From assembly GCA_028023455.1 (NCBI GenBank), contig JAQFVV010012490.1:682001-746000 (forward strand): a DNA stretch of 64,000 nucleotides, written 5' to 3'. Below the pieces are notes generated by a model. That model saw only the letters and a program-made list of their open reading frames with translations. It was not told the DNA's origin and did not search any database. The position numbers were made by a program, and so were the translations under genes. The stretch is from Epiperipatus broadwayi (taxonomy: Eukaryota; Onychophora; Udeonychophora; Euonychophora; Peripatidae). Shown piece by piece: positions 1 to 12,384 of the stretch. Numbering within the stretch: position 1 is the first letter of the stretch; each line of letters begins with the position of its first letter.

Positions 1-2339
1 ATAAATATGTAATCAGATAAAATAAATGTTTAAATAAAAGCAATACTATATCAATTGTATATTATTGAAGTGAATTCACTAAACTACATAATATGCTTTA
101 ATTACCCTATCTATATTCCTGCATTTTCACTTTCAAAATACAATTTTAAGAAAATTTGTGTGATGTGGCCCGCGAGAATCTTACCAGTAGCATAAAGTGG
201 CCCATTGTTTGAATGAGTTTGACATGCCTGTACCACTGCATCAAATCATACAGGACAATATTTTATACTGAATAAATGAATTTATATCCAATTTCCTATT
301 AATCAGATTAAGAAAGTATTTATCAAAAATATTTCCTATAAACTATTTTTTTCCTAATGTTGACAGTCTTTTCTAACTTATAGATAAATTGGATAGATGT
401 ACTTAAGTGACCAGCTTACTCCCAACTTATTTCTAAGGATAATAGAACATTTTGTAATTTATTCTAAAGAAAAACTTACCTTTGTGTCTTAATTTTTTCA
501 TTTAATTTTATTTTGTATTGCTGACTAGTTTTTCATTCTGTTCTATTATTAGTTTTCCAATCTCTTTTACTAGGTATCCATTCTGTTTTTTTATGTTTCT
601 AATAAATAACTTTTTGTCATTTTTATTTTTATCAAACTTATAATCATTAGAACATTTTTGAAAGGTTTTTGATGAAGCATGATAATACTAGCTCACATAT
701 TTTAAAACTATTTCTACAAGTGGAGCATATAAAAAGATATTTCCTAACTAACAAAATCTGATTGAAACAATTGCACAATATTATGATGTTTCTGAAAGAT
801 TAAGATGAAAAACATTAATAAATAGAAAATATTTTTTATGCAATGACAACTTTTTAAGGATCGTAGTTTCAGAAAAAAGTATCCATTCTTTTTGCTTTAC
901 ATTATTATTTATTCTCTCATATGAGATAGGTAATAATTTCTTAATAATTGTGAGACATTCCATTACTGGAACAATCATTCAGTTTGCAGAAAAAATATTA
1001 TTTTTGGTAATAAACATATAAAAATCTGTAGAATATTAGTCATCCATTATCCAAAGATACATCATTTAATTGTCTCAGATTAATTTATCTATTTTAATTC
1101 TTTTTAATGATGTTTCCTAATTTAAAATCTAGTGAGATTTAAAAAAAAAAAAGAATTTACATGTTGATTTTAAATTATTTATAAAACAATTTGAATTTTG
1201 GAAGAGAGAGAAGGAGAAAAAATTCTTTTGCTGACACATTTTTTTTAGTATGTGGCCTGAATGATTAAATATTTTAAAAATTAAAGTGTATTTAGATATT
1301 TATTGATTATCAACACATATTTTAAAGAAAGTAATGATTTAAAATTGAATCCTGAGTTTTTCCAAAAATACATTACATATTTAGTTCCTTATTAATCATA
1401 ATTAATATTTAAACAATAAAATTATTATTGTTTCTGAATTAATTATTTGGAGGTAATTATTATAATCTGAAAAAAAAAAAAAAAATTGAAAACTGCAAAA
1501 CTCATTAAATTTTTTTTAATTTTTTTTTTAAAACGTTTTATCTTTTTTTTTTTTTTTGGGTTATATTTTTTAGATGTTGCAGGCAAAAACTTACTTTCAA
1601 TTTCAGGACAATAAAAAAATGAATTTATATTTTTAATCTAATTTTTATTTTAATTATAAACAATTGAATATTTTAAAAGTATTTTTATTATCTTTTAGAT
1701 TAATAGTTAAGATTGTAATAAAACGAAGGAAGATATTGAATATTTAAAGTATAATTTTTCAACACAAATTAAAATTTATTAAATGGTTTTACTATAATTA
1801 CTTCAAAAGTTATGCAACCATAGGACATTCTTTTTACATCTTCAAAATAAAGTACACAAATATTTTTAGCTCAAACAATTTTCTTATTAATGAATTAAAT
1901 AAACTGAAGTTTTTAAACATATTTTTAAAAAATGATTTAAATTTTTTTAAAAATATATTTGCCATAAATTAAACTGTATACTATTTATTTTGAAGATACC
2001 ATTATGAATTAATAATAATTAAAAAGTTATTCAAGTGATTTCATAACTATTGCATTGGTTTTTATTGTTAAAGATGAAGCATTTCTAAAACATTTTGTTT
2101 TTACTTGACTTAAACATAAATGGAATTGTTTAGGAACAATTTGATTATTGTTTATAAATATGTTAGCATTAAAATGAAAAAAGAAGAGACAATGAAAAAG
2201 AAAAATAGTCAATATTTGGAAAGTTGAATAAATTACAATATTTTATAATCACATTTGAGGCAATAGTCATTTGATAAATAGTGTTTTTCTTTATTTATGT
2301 TGGATGTATTTACTGGACCAATATAACAGAAAGCATATA
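1..2339. other. AT-rich noncoding stretch
   Basis: I see no gene, splice-flanked exon or bounded element here. The stretch is A/T runs and short homopolymers (for example around 1480-1560). Short open frames such as the one near 781-978 are low-complexity and resemble no family I know. Confidence 0.6.
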
Positions 2340-2620
2340 ATTATACATATATTGTAATGGTATGGATTGGAGGAGGGGTTGGATATAATTGAATTTCACT
2401 TGGCACAATCAGATATACTAAAATTTCCATCTCTACAGACCTTCCTAAGAGTAATGTGACAATGATGGCTTATATTTATTAATTAATGATATCCATTTAA
2501 TGTCATTTTTACTTATAATCCAAGTCATTGTTACCCTTATTAATGCCTGCTTCCTTAAGGTGATAATTAATTATCATGTCAATTAATTACATAAAAAAAA
2601 TGTAAACTTTAATAATCACA
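2340..2620 (+). repeat. Old dispersed repeat, copy 1
   Basis: This block aligns by eye with 9860-10140 in the same orientation. Shared landmarks in order are a G-rich start followed by GTTGGATATAATTGAA, then TTCACTT, a TCTACA...CTTTCTAA-like segment, TTAATGATATC, and GATAATTAATTAT before an A-rich end. The copies differ by many substitutions and indels, so the family is old. No terminal repeats or promoter boxes are clear, so the class is unknown. Confidence 0.6.
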
Positions 2621-3806
2621 CATCATAGTAAAACTCAAACAGTGTCTAGAATTGAGAATAAAGAAATACTAAAAACAAATGTTAAATATTAACAAAACAA
2701 TCAATTTAATAAACAAAAATTTAGTTATATGGAATACAAAAACTAGCACTTTAATTTTATGAAGAAAATGAAATAATCTAATTATTCTTGTGTTAAGATT
2801 AAAACATACAAATATTAATAAACATTAAATGGTAAATAATGAAATATAGAATCACAATAATAATAATTATAATAATAATTTGAAATATAAGGGAAATTAT
2901 TGTTTAAATAAAAAATATTACAAGCAAGGTCACCTAGAGAGAGATTTTAGAGTTTGCATTCTACTATTATTTTTTGTAGTTGCATACTACTTTTAATTTT
3001 TGTAGCCAAGTTCGAACTTTGAAAAGATCATTCTAATACAGATGAATTCCTCTTCTCCATTTTTGTGGATTTTTTCTGGAATACTAGTGACAGTTTGATT
3101 ATAGATCCTTAACATATGATGGTCTTATCATCAGAGAGGCAGGCAAATTAAAACAATAACTGGAGACAATAGTTTTAGAAGATCAGGCAGGCTATATTTT
3201 GATTAATTGGTTACATTTGATATACTCTGGAAAATTAAATGCTCATTTAAAAGGCTACTGCAACATATTGAAGTTTTTTTTATATTGTAATTGTATGATA
3301 TAACTTTGTTGTGTATAGATTCCCAGGATCTTGTATTAGATGACTTTTATCTCGTGTATTGTCAGATACAACTTTTTTAGCCACTGAATCTTTAACAAGT
3401 CAGTCTGCATGGATTTTGATATACATCTCTAAAGTGCTGGAATGCTGATGATTTCCACCGATTTTAAACATGGTTCAAGTAGTTTCTCATGACATCAATA
3501 AAACCATAATTGTGTAATTAAATGCATCTGCACTAATCCAATAATTGCACCTGTACTAATTAGAAGTCCTTGATTTTCTATTAATAGGAAACAAGTTTCT
3601 ATCTACTTAACAATTTTTTTTCCTTTTATTTATTTTTTCTTTAATAGTTCTTTACTACATTTTCAAAACAAATTTATTATCTGTGTTAATTTGTTTTTAA
3701 ATTAAAAATCATTTTCTTTTTTTAATTATTACAATCCATTTTTCATTTTGAAGACTTAAAAAAAACTTTTTATATTAAGATTAATAATTGAATTATTTAT
3801 ATATAT
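2621..3806. other. Noncoding, with a short block shared with 38.2 kb
   Basis: No coding signal is visible. The segment near 2925-2990 (CTAGAGAGAGATTTTAGAG, then TTTGCATTCTACTATT) resembles 38260-38310 in the same order, so an ancient repeat fragment is likely. The rest is A/T-rich without structure I can name. Confidence 0.4.
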
Positions 3807-3825
3807 TGTACCGGACATTCAATGT

Positions 3826-3893
3826 ATTCTGATCGCAGAGGGCGCCACCAGATCACTACGTATCTGGAAAAATTTATTTACTGTGATCAGAAT
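3826..3893 (-). other. Nested stem-loop, copy 1
   Basis: On the minus strand an outer stem pairs ATTCTGATC with GATCAGAAT and continues through one wobble into CAG/CTG. Inside are an A/T-rich single-stranded segment (TAAATAAATTTTT), a 6-bp inner stem (CCAGAT/ATCTGG) with an 8-nt loop, and then unpaired TGGCGCCCT before the outer strand returns. The copy at 44321-44392 has the same order and sizes with different stem sequences. Function is unknown. Confidence 0.65.
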
Positions 3894-5007
3894 GGATGAT
3901 GATGATGGTTTGCACCGACTAAACTTAGGGAGAAACAAGAGATCTTAAAATTGTTTAGACAATTGAGAAACAAAAGCACTAAGACAAACATCAGCCAAAT
4001 TAAGTTTAAACAAATTTTAAAAATTTTGTTAAGAGAAGACATATAAAAAAAAAAGTTTCTAAATTAACAAATAGAATTAGCTCAGGCGTGTACCAGTAAG
4101 ACTAAATGCAATGCTCTGGCAGACTTACTGATCTTCTAATAATGAATTATAAAAGGGAGGAAGCAAATTTCATTCAGCAGAAGATTCACCCAAACATTGG
4201 TTTTCCCATTCACAGATACTTAAACAATACGTTCTTGAAATAAATCAACCAAACCAGTGCCGGCAAGCTTTTTGAGGTCCGAAAAATGTGTCGGGACCAC
4301 GAATGTCATATACCAGTAGAAGCTGCACCAAATATTACGTTTAACATAAAGATGATTGATTTACCTCAAGAACAACCAAAAAATATGATTTAAAATGAAA
4401 GGAAAACAAGCAATTAAAAGAGACGAATCCCCAACCAAACGATTGGTGAAAACTAATCTAAGAATAATAATTAAAGGTCTCAATAGGAGACATGCAAATA
4501 ATTAGAAAAGCAGTTACGTCTGCCCAAGCATTTCAAGGAAAATAAACTTACAAAACAAATTCTGAGTACACGCTCTAATAAATTTAAAACCATACAAAAT
4601 AAATCTATCGGAGAGTGCACATGAGACGAAAATATTAAAGCTTTAAGTACTTTAGCAGAACGAAAGTCTCTCTCACCTGTAATGTACAAAGGGATAAATA
4701 TTATCTTCCATTCTGGCAACTTATAAAATTACAAAGAAAAAAACAATTCAAGTTTCCATTTTCAGAGACATAAGAAAGAAGAAACGAAATCTCTACCTGC
4801 GGAAAACTAGGACAATAAATTCGCCAGCCAAAAGATTTTGTGTTTTGCCAAAGCGCAAACACAGTATTTAAAATCAATTATTAGATATTAAAATAATTAC
4901 AGATAAGCATTTAAAATATACACGACTGCTAAAGCATTTATAAAAAGTTAGGCATAAAAATATAAAACTCACTCGTCACTCTCCAATAAACAAAAATTGA
5001 AAGCAAA

Positions 5008-5035
5008 CTTGGAATCTTAAAACTAAGATTCCAAG
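5008..5035. other. Perfect 12-bp hairpin
   Basis: CTTGGAATCTTA pairs perfectly with TAAGATTCCAAG around a 4-nt loop (AAAC). It lies inside the unclassified 3.8-5.7 kb element. It could be part of an RNA structure of that element or a protein-binding palindrome. Confidence 0.6.
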
Positions 5036-5742
5036 ACCCACTACAAAATACAAGAAAGAAAACACAACAAATATTACATATGAGGTTAAATATTGTTCAT
5101 GAATACAGATTTATAATTAGATTGAGCGGAGATTTAATTAAAGGAAATTTACCCTGGCTAGAATAAAAGAAAGTATTTACCTTATGGTAAAACAATGTTC
5201 ACATAGAATGCACACTTTTGTATTAGTTCATTTTTCAGGTCCTTTGACAGCAGCAAGGTAGAGGTATAGAGGTTCTGGTCTTCTAGATGTTTATGGCATG
5301 ACTGACCGAGATTTGGTAGCTAGGGTTCATCCTTTGTTTAAGTTAGCAAGACATCCTGATGATGGCAAAACTCAGAGCGGTAGATTTTGACATCTTGTAC
5401 AGCAACAAAGTCTGTTAATAATTGCAAGTTTTTAGCAGGAATTAAATGTCCGAACTGCTACCCAAAATGGTATAACTCTCAGCAGGCGATAATCAATACG
5501 GAATACTGAATCTCTCACTTTGAAACAGCTTCTTGGTCAAGAATAAAAGCAAAAAAACTATTGTCCCAAAATTTGCGGGGTCATTTATACCCGGCTACAT
5601 TTTCCGCGAAAACCTTTCCTGTTGTCCAATTCTATGCCTAAGGGCAGGGCAAATCTTAATTTCCCACTCAATCTAATTTAAGAATTCTAACCAGGGATTA
5701 TTGAAATGAAAACAACGACACAAAATTTAATCTCCGCTGATA

Positions 5743-7430
5743 AAAATAAGAGACAGGAATGTAATCAACACGTTTGCTTATTTTTAATTAATTTGATAAA
5801 AAAAAATGTAAAAACAGGCGATAACAGAAAACTATTTTTTTAAAAAAAATTAAAATGATCTGTTTAAATATAAATGAGTATGTGTTTTGATACATGCACT
5901 CTTTTTAAATAATAAAAAAAAAATTAACCTTAGAAATTTAATGAAAATTATGGTTTTAATTTTGACAATAAAACTCTTGAATCGGACATCAATCCGGTTC
6001 AATATATATAGTATAAGATTAATACAAATTTCATAATTTTTTAATAATTCTTTAATGGTCAATTCTTAACATTATTTTTTTTCATTTATTCTACTATATT
6101 TAATTTTTAAATAAGGAAATACTCATTTATATTTATAGCCTAAAAATCTAATTTGTTAAACATGTGACCTGTGTAATAGGTCCTGTCTATTTTGTTACAT
6201 AACTCCCACACCAAAATGGAACAGTCATAGTGTTTAAATCTTAACCTAATTTGAACTACTTTTTTTTTTTTTTTTACATTTTTTGATTTGTTAATTTGTC
6301 CTATTAAGGATAAGTTCTCTCTTTTTTTTTGATTGGAAGAAATGTGCTTCTTTATTTCAGAACCATTATTAAATCTTCAATTGAACTAAGCTGATGAACA
6401 TCTTCTCATTGATCTGAAATGCTATTACCATATAAGCTTAAAGTACAACAAGAATTATTGCCAACATAAAAATGCCTACCACAGTCGCCTACAATTTATA
6501 AGCCCATAGATAAGTTAGGATTCCTTTACTGATAAATAAATATGTGGATTTCATCATTGCTAATTGCTACACTTAGCAAATTTGTATTGATCCAGAAAAT
6601 CCCATCTGGTGCTATTCAAATTATACAACTTTTATTAAGTAATGCAAAATTTCCAATATATTTATTAATTGTCTGGATCCAAAGCTCATACTATATAAAG
6701 GGATGACCAAATTTTATGTTTGGAAGAGTCACATGTTAAAATTGAGATATATTCAAAAGCCACAATTACATTTTTGAAGTATTTAACAGAAGCAAATATT
6801 TGACTTATAATTATTTTATTAATATGATTTAATTAATTACACGAAAAATCAAGATAACAAAATTAATAAGTGAGATCGAAGTCATTAAAAAAATATTTAT
6901 TATTCCCATGTATTTGGTGTATTATTTGTTAATGAAGCAATTGTTCTTAAGACATTGATTCATTCATCAATTGTGCTCGATATTTTGATTTTTATAAACT
7001 TCATTGATGAATATAATTATCTGTATTGCTTAATTAAAGTAGCAGAGGTTGATGATCAGAAGTAAAAGTAGAACTTGATGTCCTTTGAATTAAAACTTTA
7101 AAAAAATAATATCACTTGATATAATTCAAATGAAAACTGAAATGATAAGTTCAAATGTTATATTTCAGGAAACAGTAACAATAAAACTTATGATGCAAAA
7201 TCATAAAGAATTATTATAAAATTGTTATCATATAGAATTTCAAAATAAGATGTAAATACATCATGCTAATATAAATTATATATTTTTTTCCCAAAAATTT
7301 TCGAGTCACACTGGATCCTGTACAGAACAATATGTAGTTCACAAACTGCAGTTTGTCCGTGCCTGCTATATAATAATCCAATCATCTAGGAGAGCTCTCC
7401 ACAATCTTAGGTTCTCTAAAAGTATTCACA
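5743..7430. other. AT-rich noncoding stretch
   Basis: I see nothing but AT-rich sequence with short poly-T and poly-A runs. The minus-strand frame at 5850-6062 is low-complexity and not supported. Confidence 0.5.
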
Positions 7431-9540
7431 CACTTTATCAACTTACCCCCATCTGTCTTTTTTTCGCTATGTCTCTTTGTTGCTTTATAAATGACTTTAA
7501 AATGCAAGCATTATATGGCATCTTTAATGGCATTTTTGTCTCTAATCAAGAATACATTCTCACCATATTTCTTGATTATTTCATAGGACATAAAATGCAG
7601 GCATTTTTTAATAGCTAAATCATTCATAACATTCATCAAGGTCCCTTTCTTCTAGATGCTAGTATTTCAGTGAAAGGTGACATTGCAATTTTTTTGCCAT
7701 ACAAATTTCTAAATTATATTTCATTCAACTCTTGGCTGGGATCATGGTCTTTGAAACTTTCTCTATATTTTTTTATTTTATATTTGTCACCCTTGCTTTC
7801 TAGTAAGTTGGTAATATTTTATTTATTTGAATTATCATTATTTGTGTTTAGTGATCACTTTCAGAGTTCTTTATATATTTTATTTATTTTCCAGAAAAAC
7901 ATGTAATTCATTTCTTATTATATAATATGTGTTGCTATATTGACCAAATATCACTTAACTTTTTATTAGGTCCATGGTCGTCAAAAGAATAGGCCTTTCT
8001 TATCATCCACATAAGAATCAATCCTTATCTCCAGATATTTCTTTAGTCGTGTCTTGTTCTTATCCAGGAAAACCTGAAAAATCTTTCATGATCACTGCTA
8101 ATTTCTCCTCTACTGAGCTAGATTTTTATTCCTTGTTGTTTTCTGGTTCTACCCTTTTTTTAAAATTCATGTTCTGATATTAATAGTGATCTCTAATGTT
8201 TTGTCAGGGATTCTCAGTTGTGTTGAAGCTTAGATTGCTATTCAATTATTGTATCATTTTTGTTCTTGTAATATTTGCATTTATTTTTTTAAAAATAGAC
8301 TTTATGATACATAGCACTTCTGATTACTGCCACCTTTTAATAATTTTTCTGTATCTTGTAAGCCTTTGTTTGTATATAATATCACTGTTGACTGTGGATT
8401 CTTTTTCAACAAAAGTTTTTTTTTTTTTTCATATGTCATAGCATCTTCCGGGAGTTTTAATCTTTTGACAGCAGTCTCTGGCAAAGTTTAATGGAAGTTC
8501 TTAGTTCACTCTGCCATTATCTTCTATCTTTCTCTCTCATTCACAATAGGATTATCTTCTACTTCAAGTTTTAGTATGACATATTTTTTATATCTCATTT
8601 ACTATAGCTTCTTCAATCTTTCTTCTTTAGATTTCTGAATTTTATTCCCATTATTCATTTCATATTTACTTTCATCTAAAAGATTTAATATATTGTCAAG
8701 CTGAAAATTCTCTAACATCACATTCATAAAATATTTTCTACCATCATATGTTGTAAAATGAGTTGATGAACTTGAGAATTTTTTATTGCCTTAGCACATA
8801 TTTTTTACTTCTTCCATTCTATCAATTATAGACTCTTCAACTAAGTTCAGATTCTCAATCTCATTCACTACTACCCTATATTCAGGATGTGATACTACCA
8901 TTTTTTTTCTTAATGCTTTTCTAGACCTCTTACATAATCTTTTGATTTCTTTTCTTGGTTTTCATCTGATCATACTTTGATCGCCTCCTAGGTTTTTGTT
9001 CTGCTAAAGAGCTTATCACTTTTCTGCATGGCTTCAACTATTTTTTTATTTTATTTTATTTTTTTACTTTTATGCAACATCTCTTGATATTTCACTTTAT
9101 TTTGCTGCTGTTTTTCTCATATTGTTGTTATCCATCTGTGGAACTTGTCAATAGTAAACTTTTTTTTTGTTTGCTTTGTTATTATCTGCATCAGTTATTG
9201 CTTTGTTCCTTTTCTTGCCTCATTTTTCAATCTAATAATCATTTATCTAATCACTTTTTCATTTCTAATGAATATTATTTTTGTGAATAATTATTGTTAT
9301 TTTTCATATATGTACCAGTTGCTGCAATCTTTAATGCAGTTCACCTCCCCATCTAATTGTCTCTGAAAATCTTTCCTATCTTATATCTTCTTTCTTGACC
9401 TGCCTTTTTTATTATACATATATTTATTTCTTTAATTCTATCTTTATTTTCCATTCTATACAGTATTTTTGTTACTTTTTTATAATTTTCATATACACTT
9501 TATGCAATTTTTATATAATTCCTCCTTTATTTTTCTTACA
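7431..9540 (-). other. T-rich decayed stretch, possibly antisense retroelement
   Basis: The plus strand is strongly T/C-biased over about 2 kb, so the minus strand reads as Lys/Glu/Arg-rich fragments broken by many stops (for example the 60-residue fragment at 8302-8484). That composition is what an old antisense LINE would leave. I could not find a GDFN, a YADD-like or any other catalytic motif, so this is compositional inference only. Several open frames on the plus strand are Phe/Leu/Ile-rich shadows. Confidence 0.25.
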
Positions 9541-9689
9541 GTTTTGATTGTCCTGCAGTCTTATCAGAGCGATAACATTTAAACATATAATCATTATTTT
9601 ATATACAGACAGACAAAATTAGAAAAATAAAGGAAGAATTATATAAAAATTACATTAAAGTGTATATGAGGAGATTTATAAAAAAGTAA
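9471..9689. repeat. Imperfect inverted repeat, about 68-bp arms
   Basis: The left arm (9471-9536) and right arm (9621-9689) are imperfect reverse complements. Landmarks are GTTACTTTTTTATAA against TTATAAAAAAGTAA, CATATACACTTTA against TAAAGTGTATATG, and CCTTTATTTTTCT against AGAAAAATAAAGG. About 85 bp separate them. The repeat sits at the right edge of the T-rich stretch, so it may be an inversion junction of that older element. Confidence 0.55.
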
Positions 9690-9859
9690 TATATATATGA
9701 ATGGATGAAGAAATGCAAAAAAGTAAAGAAAATATAAGAATAATTTATATACCGTATAATATACTTATATGTATGAGATATCTTTCTTCTAATCTCTAAT
9801 ATGACATGAATTAAAACATCTTACTTTTAGGATGTCTAGATGTAATGGTGTAGAGTTAT

Positions 9860-10140
9860 TATGCCACCAAATATGAGTTGGGGGGGGGGAGTTGGATATA
9901 ATTGAACTTCACTTAGGCCAGAACTGCCTCCCTCTACATATCTTTCTAACAGTAATATTTATTAGTTAATGATATCAGTTGTATGCTCCTATAACTTAAA
10001 ATTTAGGACCATAATTATTATGTAATTCTATTTAGAACTGAGTCGTGATTACCCATAATTTTAACTTTTCTAGGATGATAATTAATTATGATGCACCAAT
10101 TTATTAAAAAAAATACTTAAGCCCTAATGATCAAGCACTA
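9860..10140 (+). repeat. Old dispersed repeat, copy 2
   Basis: This is the partner of 2340-2620 in the same orientation. It begins with a nine-base G run, followed by the shared GTTGGATATAATTGAA and later GATAATTAATTAT. Internal lengths differ by small indels. Confidence 0.6.
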
Positions 10141-10159
10141 AGTTAGTGATCAATATATA

Positions 10160-10640
10160 TATATATTGTAATGGAAGAAAAATGAGAGCAATGAAAGAGG
10201 CTTTATTACATAACCAAACTTTGGACACCAAATCTGTAATGGAAGAAAAATGAATACAAGAGAAACTCTTTATATACCTTAATTCTGAATGCCAAATGTA
10301 TAACAGTATAAAAATGAGAACTTGAGATTTCCTTTTGTTAATGCTCCAAGTCTTTGAGAAAACTAAATCTGTAACAGTACAAAGTGAGGAAATATTCAAC
10401 TAATGTCTTTATTATAATAAAATACCACCACATATGAATACTAAAATTTATAGTGGAATAAATTGATTATATGGGAATGTTTACTTTTATATGATCTATG
10501 AATTGTATAAAATTAAAATCTATAATAGTATAAATTATATAATACCAAAGCTGTAGTAATGTAAATATGTTAACTCAAATTAAGTTTTGTACAAAATAAG
10601 TAAAACAAATCTGTAATGATGAAAGTGTAAATAATAGCAA
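10160..10640. repeat. Decayed minisatellite, about 60-80 bp period
   Basis: A short core of the type CTGTAAT(G/A)G(A/T)A(G/T)AAAA recurs at about 10165, 10233, 10300, 10370, 10447, 10520, 10550 and 10610, with variable spacing. The first two copies share TGTAATGGAAGAAAAATGA exactly and later ones drift. The minus-strand open frame across 10124-10399 is a by-product. Confidence 0.55.
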
Positions 10641-11263
10641 TTTTATTTGAGCTCTCAATAAAATAATTTCAAAATCTATTTTGAATGAAGTTAAAATTTA
10701 TGAATAATATTTATATACTAAATAAGTATCAACCCTATTGGACATCATTATTGTATACACAATATAAAGTAATGTAATATTCGATGTTTTGCTATTATAA
10801 GATCAGTACAGCACATATATTAAAAGTGGAAAGTCTTTCCCTTTAATTAAATATGATGTATTTGAAATTATGACAGATATATTAATTAATAGTTTATATT
10901 GGTATTCATTCATAAATAACTTATTACTATGAGCTAAATTTATACTATATTAAAGAATAAATAAAATTATTTAAATTTGATGATTATAAGTAATTTATTG
11001 ACTAGCTTTTACATTTGAATCATAGTGATTAATGTTCATAAAACATTAAATTCACTCTGAATAATTACTCAATTCTAGTACAGTAATAAAATTTATATTA
11101 TTGATTAAATTTTTTATGTTTGCCATGAGACTCTCAGTTATGATTAGCATATCATATATCTATTAATTTGAATAAATTTATTAATAAATAATAATTTTAT
11201 ATAAATGCAATTTATCTATTCTACTTTGAATACTTTTTAGCAAAAATTTTTTTTATTGTATAT
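10641..11263. other. AT-rich noncoding stretch
   Basis: Nothing recognisable is present: no open frame of interest and no repeat boundary. Confidence 0.5.
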
Positions 11264-11509
11264 ATATGTACACACAATCTTATATTTCAACTATCCCACA
11301 GTCTTTTTCAGAGATATGATATACTAAAACAAAATAAAATATATAACTATATAAATAATACCATAAAAAATGTAAACAATAAAATTTATAAAATAATGAA
11401 ACACATTGTAAAATATAACAAAACATAATAAAACTGATATAAATATAATCAAAACCAAATAATACAATGCAGGTAATATAAAATAAAATGTAAGATTGTG
11501 TGTACATAT
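11264..11509. mobile_element. Short MITE-like element with 19-bp terminal inverted repeats
   Basis: ATATGTACACACAATCTTA at 11264-11282 is the exact reverse complement of 11491-11509. The 246-bp unit between is A-rich on the plus strand. The perfect termini and small size fit a miniature inverted-repeat transposable element. The flanks are too simple to read a target duplication. The 75-residue minus-strand frame covering it is Phe/Tyr-rich and probably meaningless. Confidence 0.6.
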
Positions 11510-11654
11510 TGCAGCCTTTCTATTTGATACATTATTGTACGGTTGTTGTTAATGGTCGATTTTAATAAAAAAATTAAATTTTATGTCATGACTGATCAGA
11601 AACCTATTATTTAATTTGAAGAATTTAAATTGATTGTTTCTTTAGTACTAAATT

Positions 11655-11663
11655 TAAGTTAAC
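11655..11663. repeat. Target-site duplication, left (Merlin-like copy 1)
   Basis: TAAGTTAAC here is repeated exactly at 12846-12854 around the Merlin-like element. A 9-bp duplication fits the 8-9 bp known for Merlin elements. Confidence 0.65.
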
Positions 11664-11871
11664 GGTTTTCTCTTAGCGTGTTGAAACTGCTTGAGGGCGT
11701 AATTTCTATGTGAACAAACAGAATTATAATGTTACCAGCTGTTGTTCTTTTTTTTTTTTTTTTCAACTTTATAGTGCTTTTTTTGATTTACAATAAAATC
11801 ATAAATAATGAAATTTATCTAAAATAAATAAAAAATAAATTGGATAAACCTTTTTTTTTTTTTTTTCTAAA

Positions 11872-12117
11872 ATGAAATTTGTAATTTTAACAAGAATAAA
11901 AACAATATCATGGTGACGTAAATCAAATTTTAACATGAAAAATAAATAATTTCTCCAATACAAAAACATCGTGGCCACGCAAATAAAATTGTTAATTTTA
12001 ACAAGAATAAAAAGAAATAATTTCCCCAAAACAACATCATGGCCATGCAAATATAATTTGTAATTTTAATAAGAATAAAAAGAAAGAATTTATTCAAAAC
12101 AACATCGTGGCCAAAAA
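11872..12117. repeat. Tandem array, about 70-bp unit, inside Merlin-like copy
   Basis: About 3.5 units carry the landmarks TTTGTAATTTTAA(C/T)AAGAATAAAAA, then AATTT(C/A)(C/T)CCAA, then ACATC(A/G)TGGCCA. Units differ by a few substitutions. The overlapping minus-strand open frames at 11799-12145 are translations of this array. Confidence 0.7.
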
Positions 12118-12384
12118 TAAAGCTGGTATTTTCGATTGGTCTCATAATTTATCTCACACAAACGTGAATTTTAGCGTGATTTCATAAAAATCACACTTTC
12201 ACCCTCCCTTTGACAATTGATTAAAGTGTCACCCTTGTCTAGAGAAGCGGGGCAAAGTTTCCACAATTTTTATTACCTCATACTACATCATTTGATTTGG
12301 AAAATAATGACTTAGGCATGCGAATTTGAAGACTTTTAACAGTCTCAATTACAGACACCCTCACAAAATACCGTAGCGAAATTT

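Larger units (their letters stand above)
3807..5742 (-). mobile_element. Unclassified GC-richer element, 3' end at 3807
   Basis: This block is clearly richer in G+C than its flanks and has sharp edges. Read on the minus strand it ends with a nested stem-loop (3826-3893), then TCCGG and TACA next to a TATATAT flank. A second element at 42242-44422 ends the same way on the plus strand. A 12-bp perfect hairpin lies at 5008-5035. Segments near 5123-5140 and 5725-5740 (GCGGAGATTTAATT and its inverse) form an imperfect inverted repeat, with CCCTGG(C/T)TAGAAT next to each. No gag, pol or transposase frame is recognisable. A solo LTR or a non-autonomous LTR element is possible given the TG...CA-like edge, but I found no matching second LTR or target duplication. 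Confidence 0.4.

Noticed and set aside
3807-3893. TGGCGCCC as a retroviral-type primer-binding site (tRNA-Lys-like)
   Set aside because: Only the first eight bases fit; the following bases differ between the two copies and from a Lys-tRNA complement, and the motif sits inside a stem-loop near the element end.
3826-3893. Hammerhead or twister ribozyme
   Set aside because: The required core (CTGATGA with GAAA, or the twister core) is not present in either copy.
781-5850. Short minus-strand frames at 781-978, 2027-2212 and 4480-4719
   Set aside because: Low-complexity or repeat-derived, without recognisable domains or coding context.
7670-9366. Several plus-strand open frames rich in Phe, Leu and Ile
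   Set aside because: They arise from T-rich sequence, overlap one another in different frames and match no family. The antisense reading is at least as plausible.
10160-12117. CRISPR-like spaced repeats
   Set aside because: The repeats at 10160-10640 and 11872-12117 are degenerate minisatellites in an animal genome, with variable spacing and no leader or cas genes.
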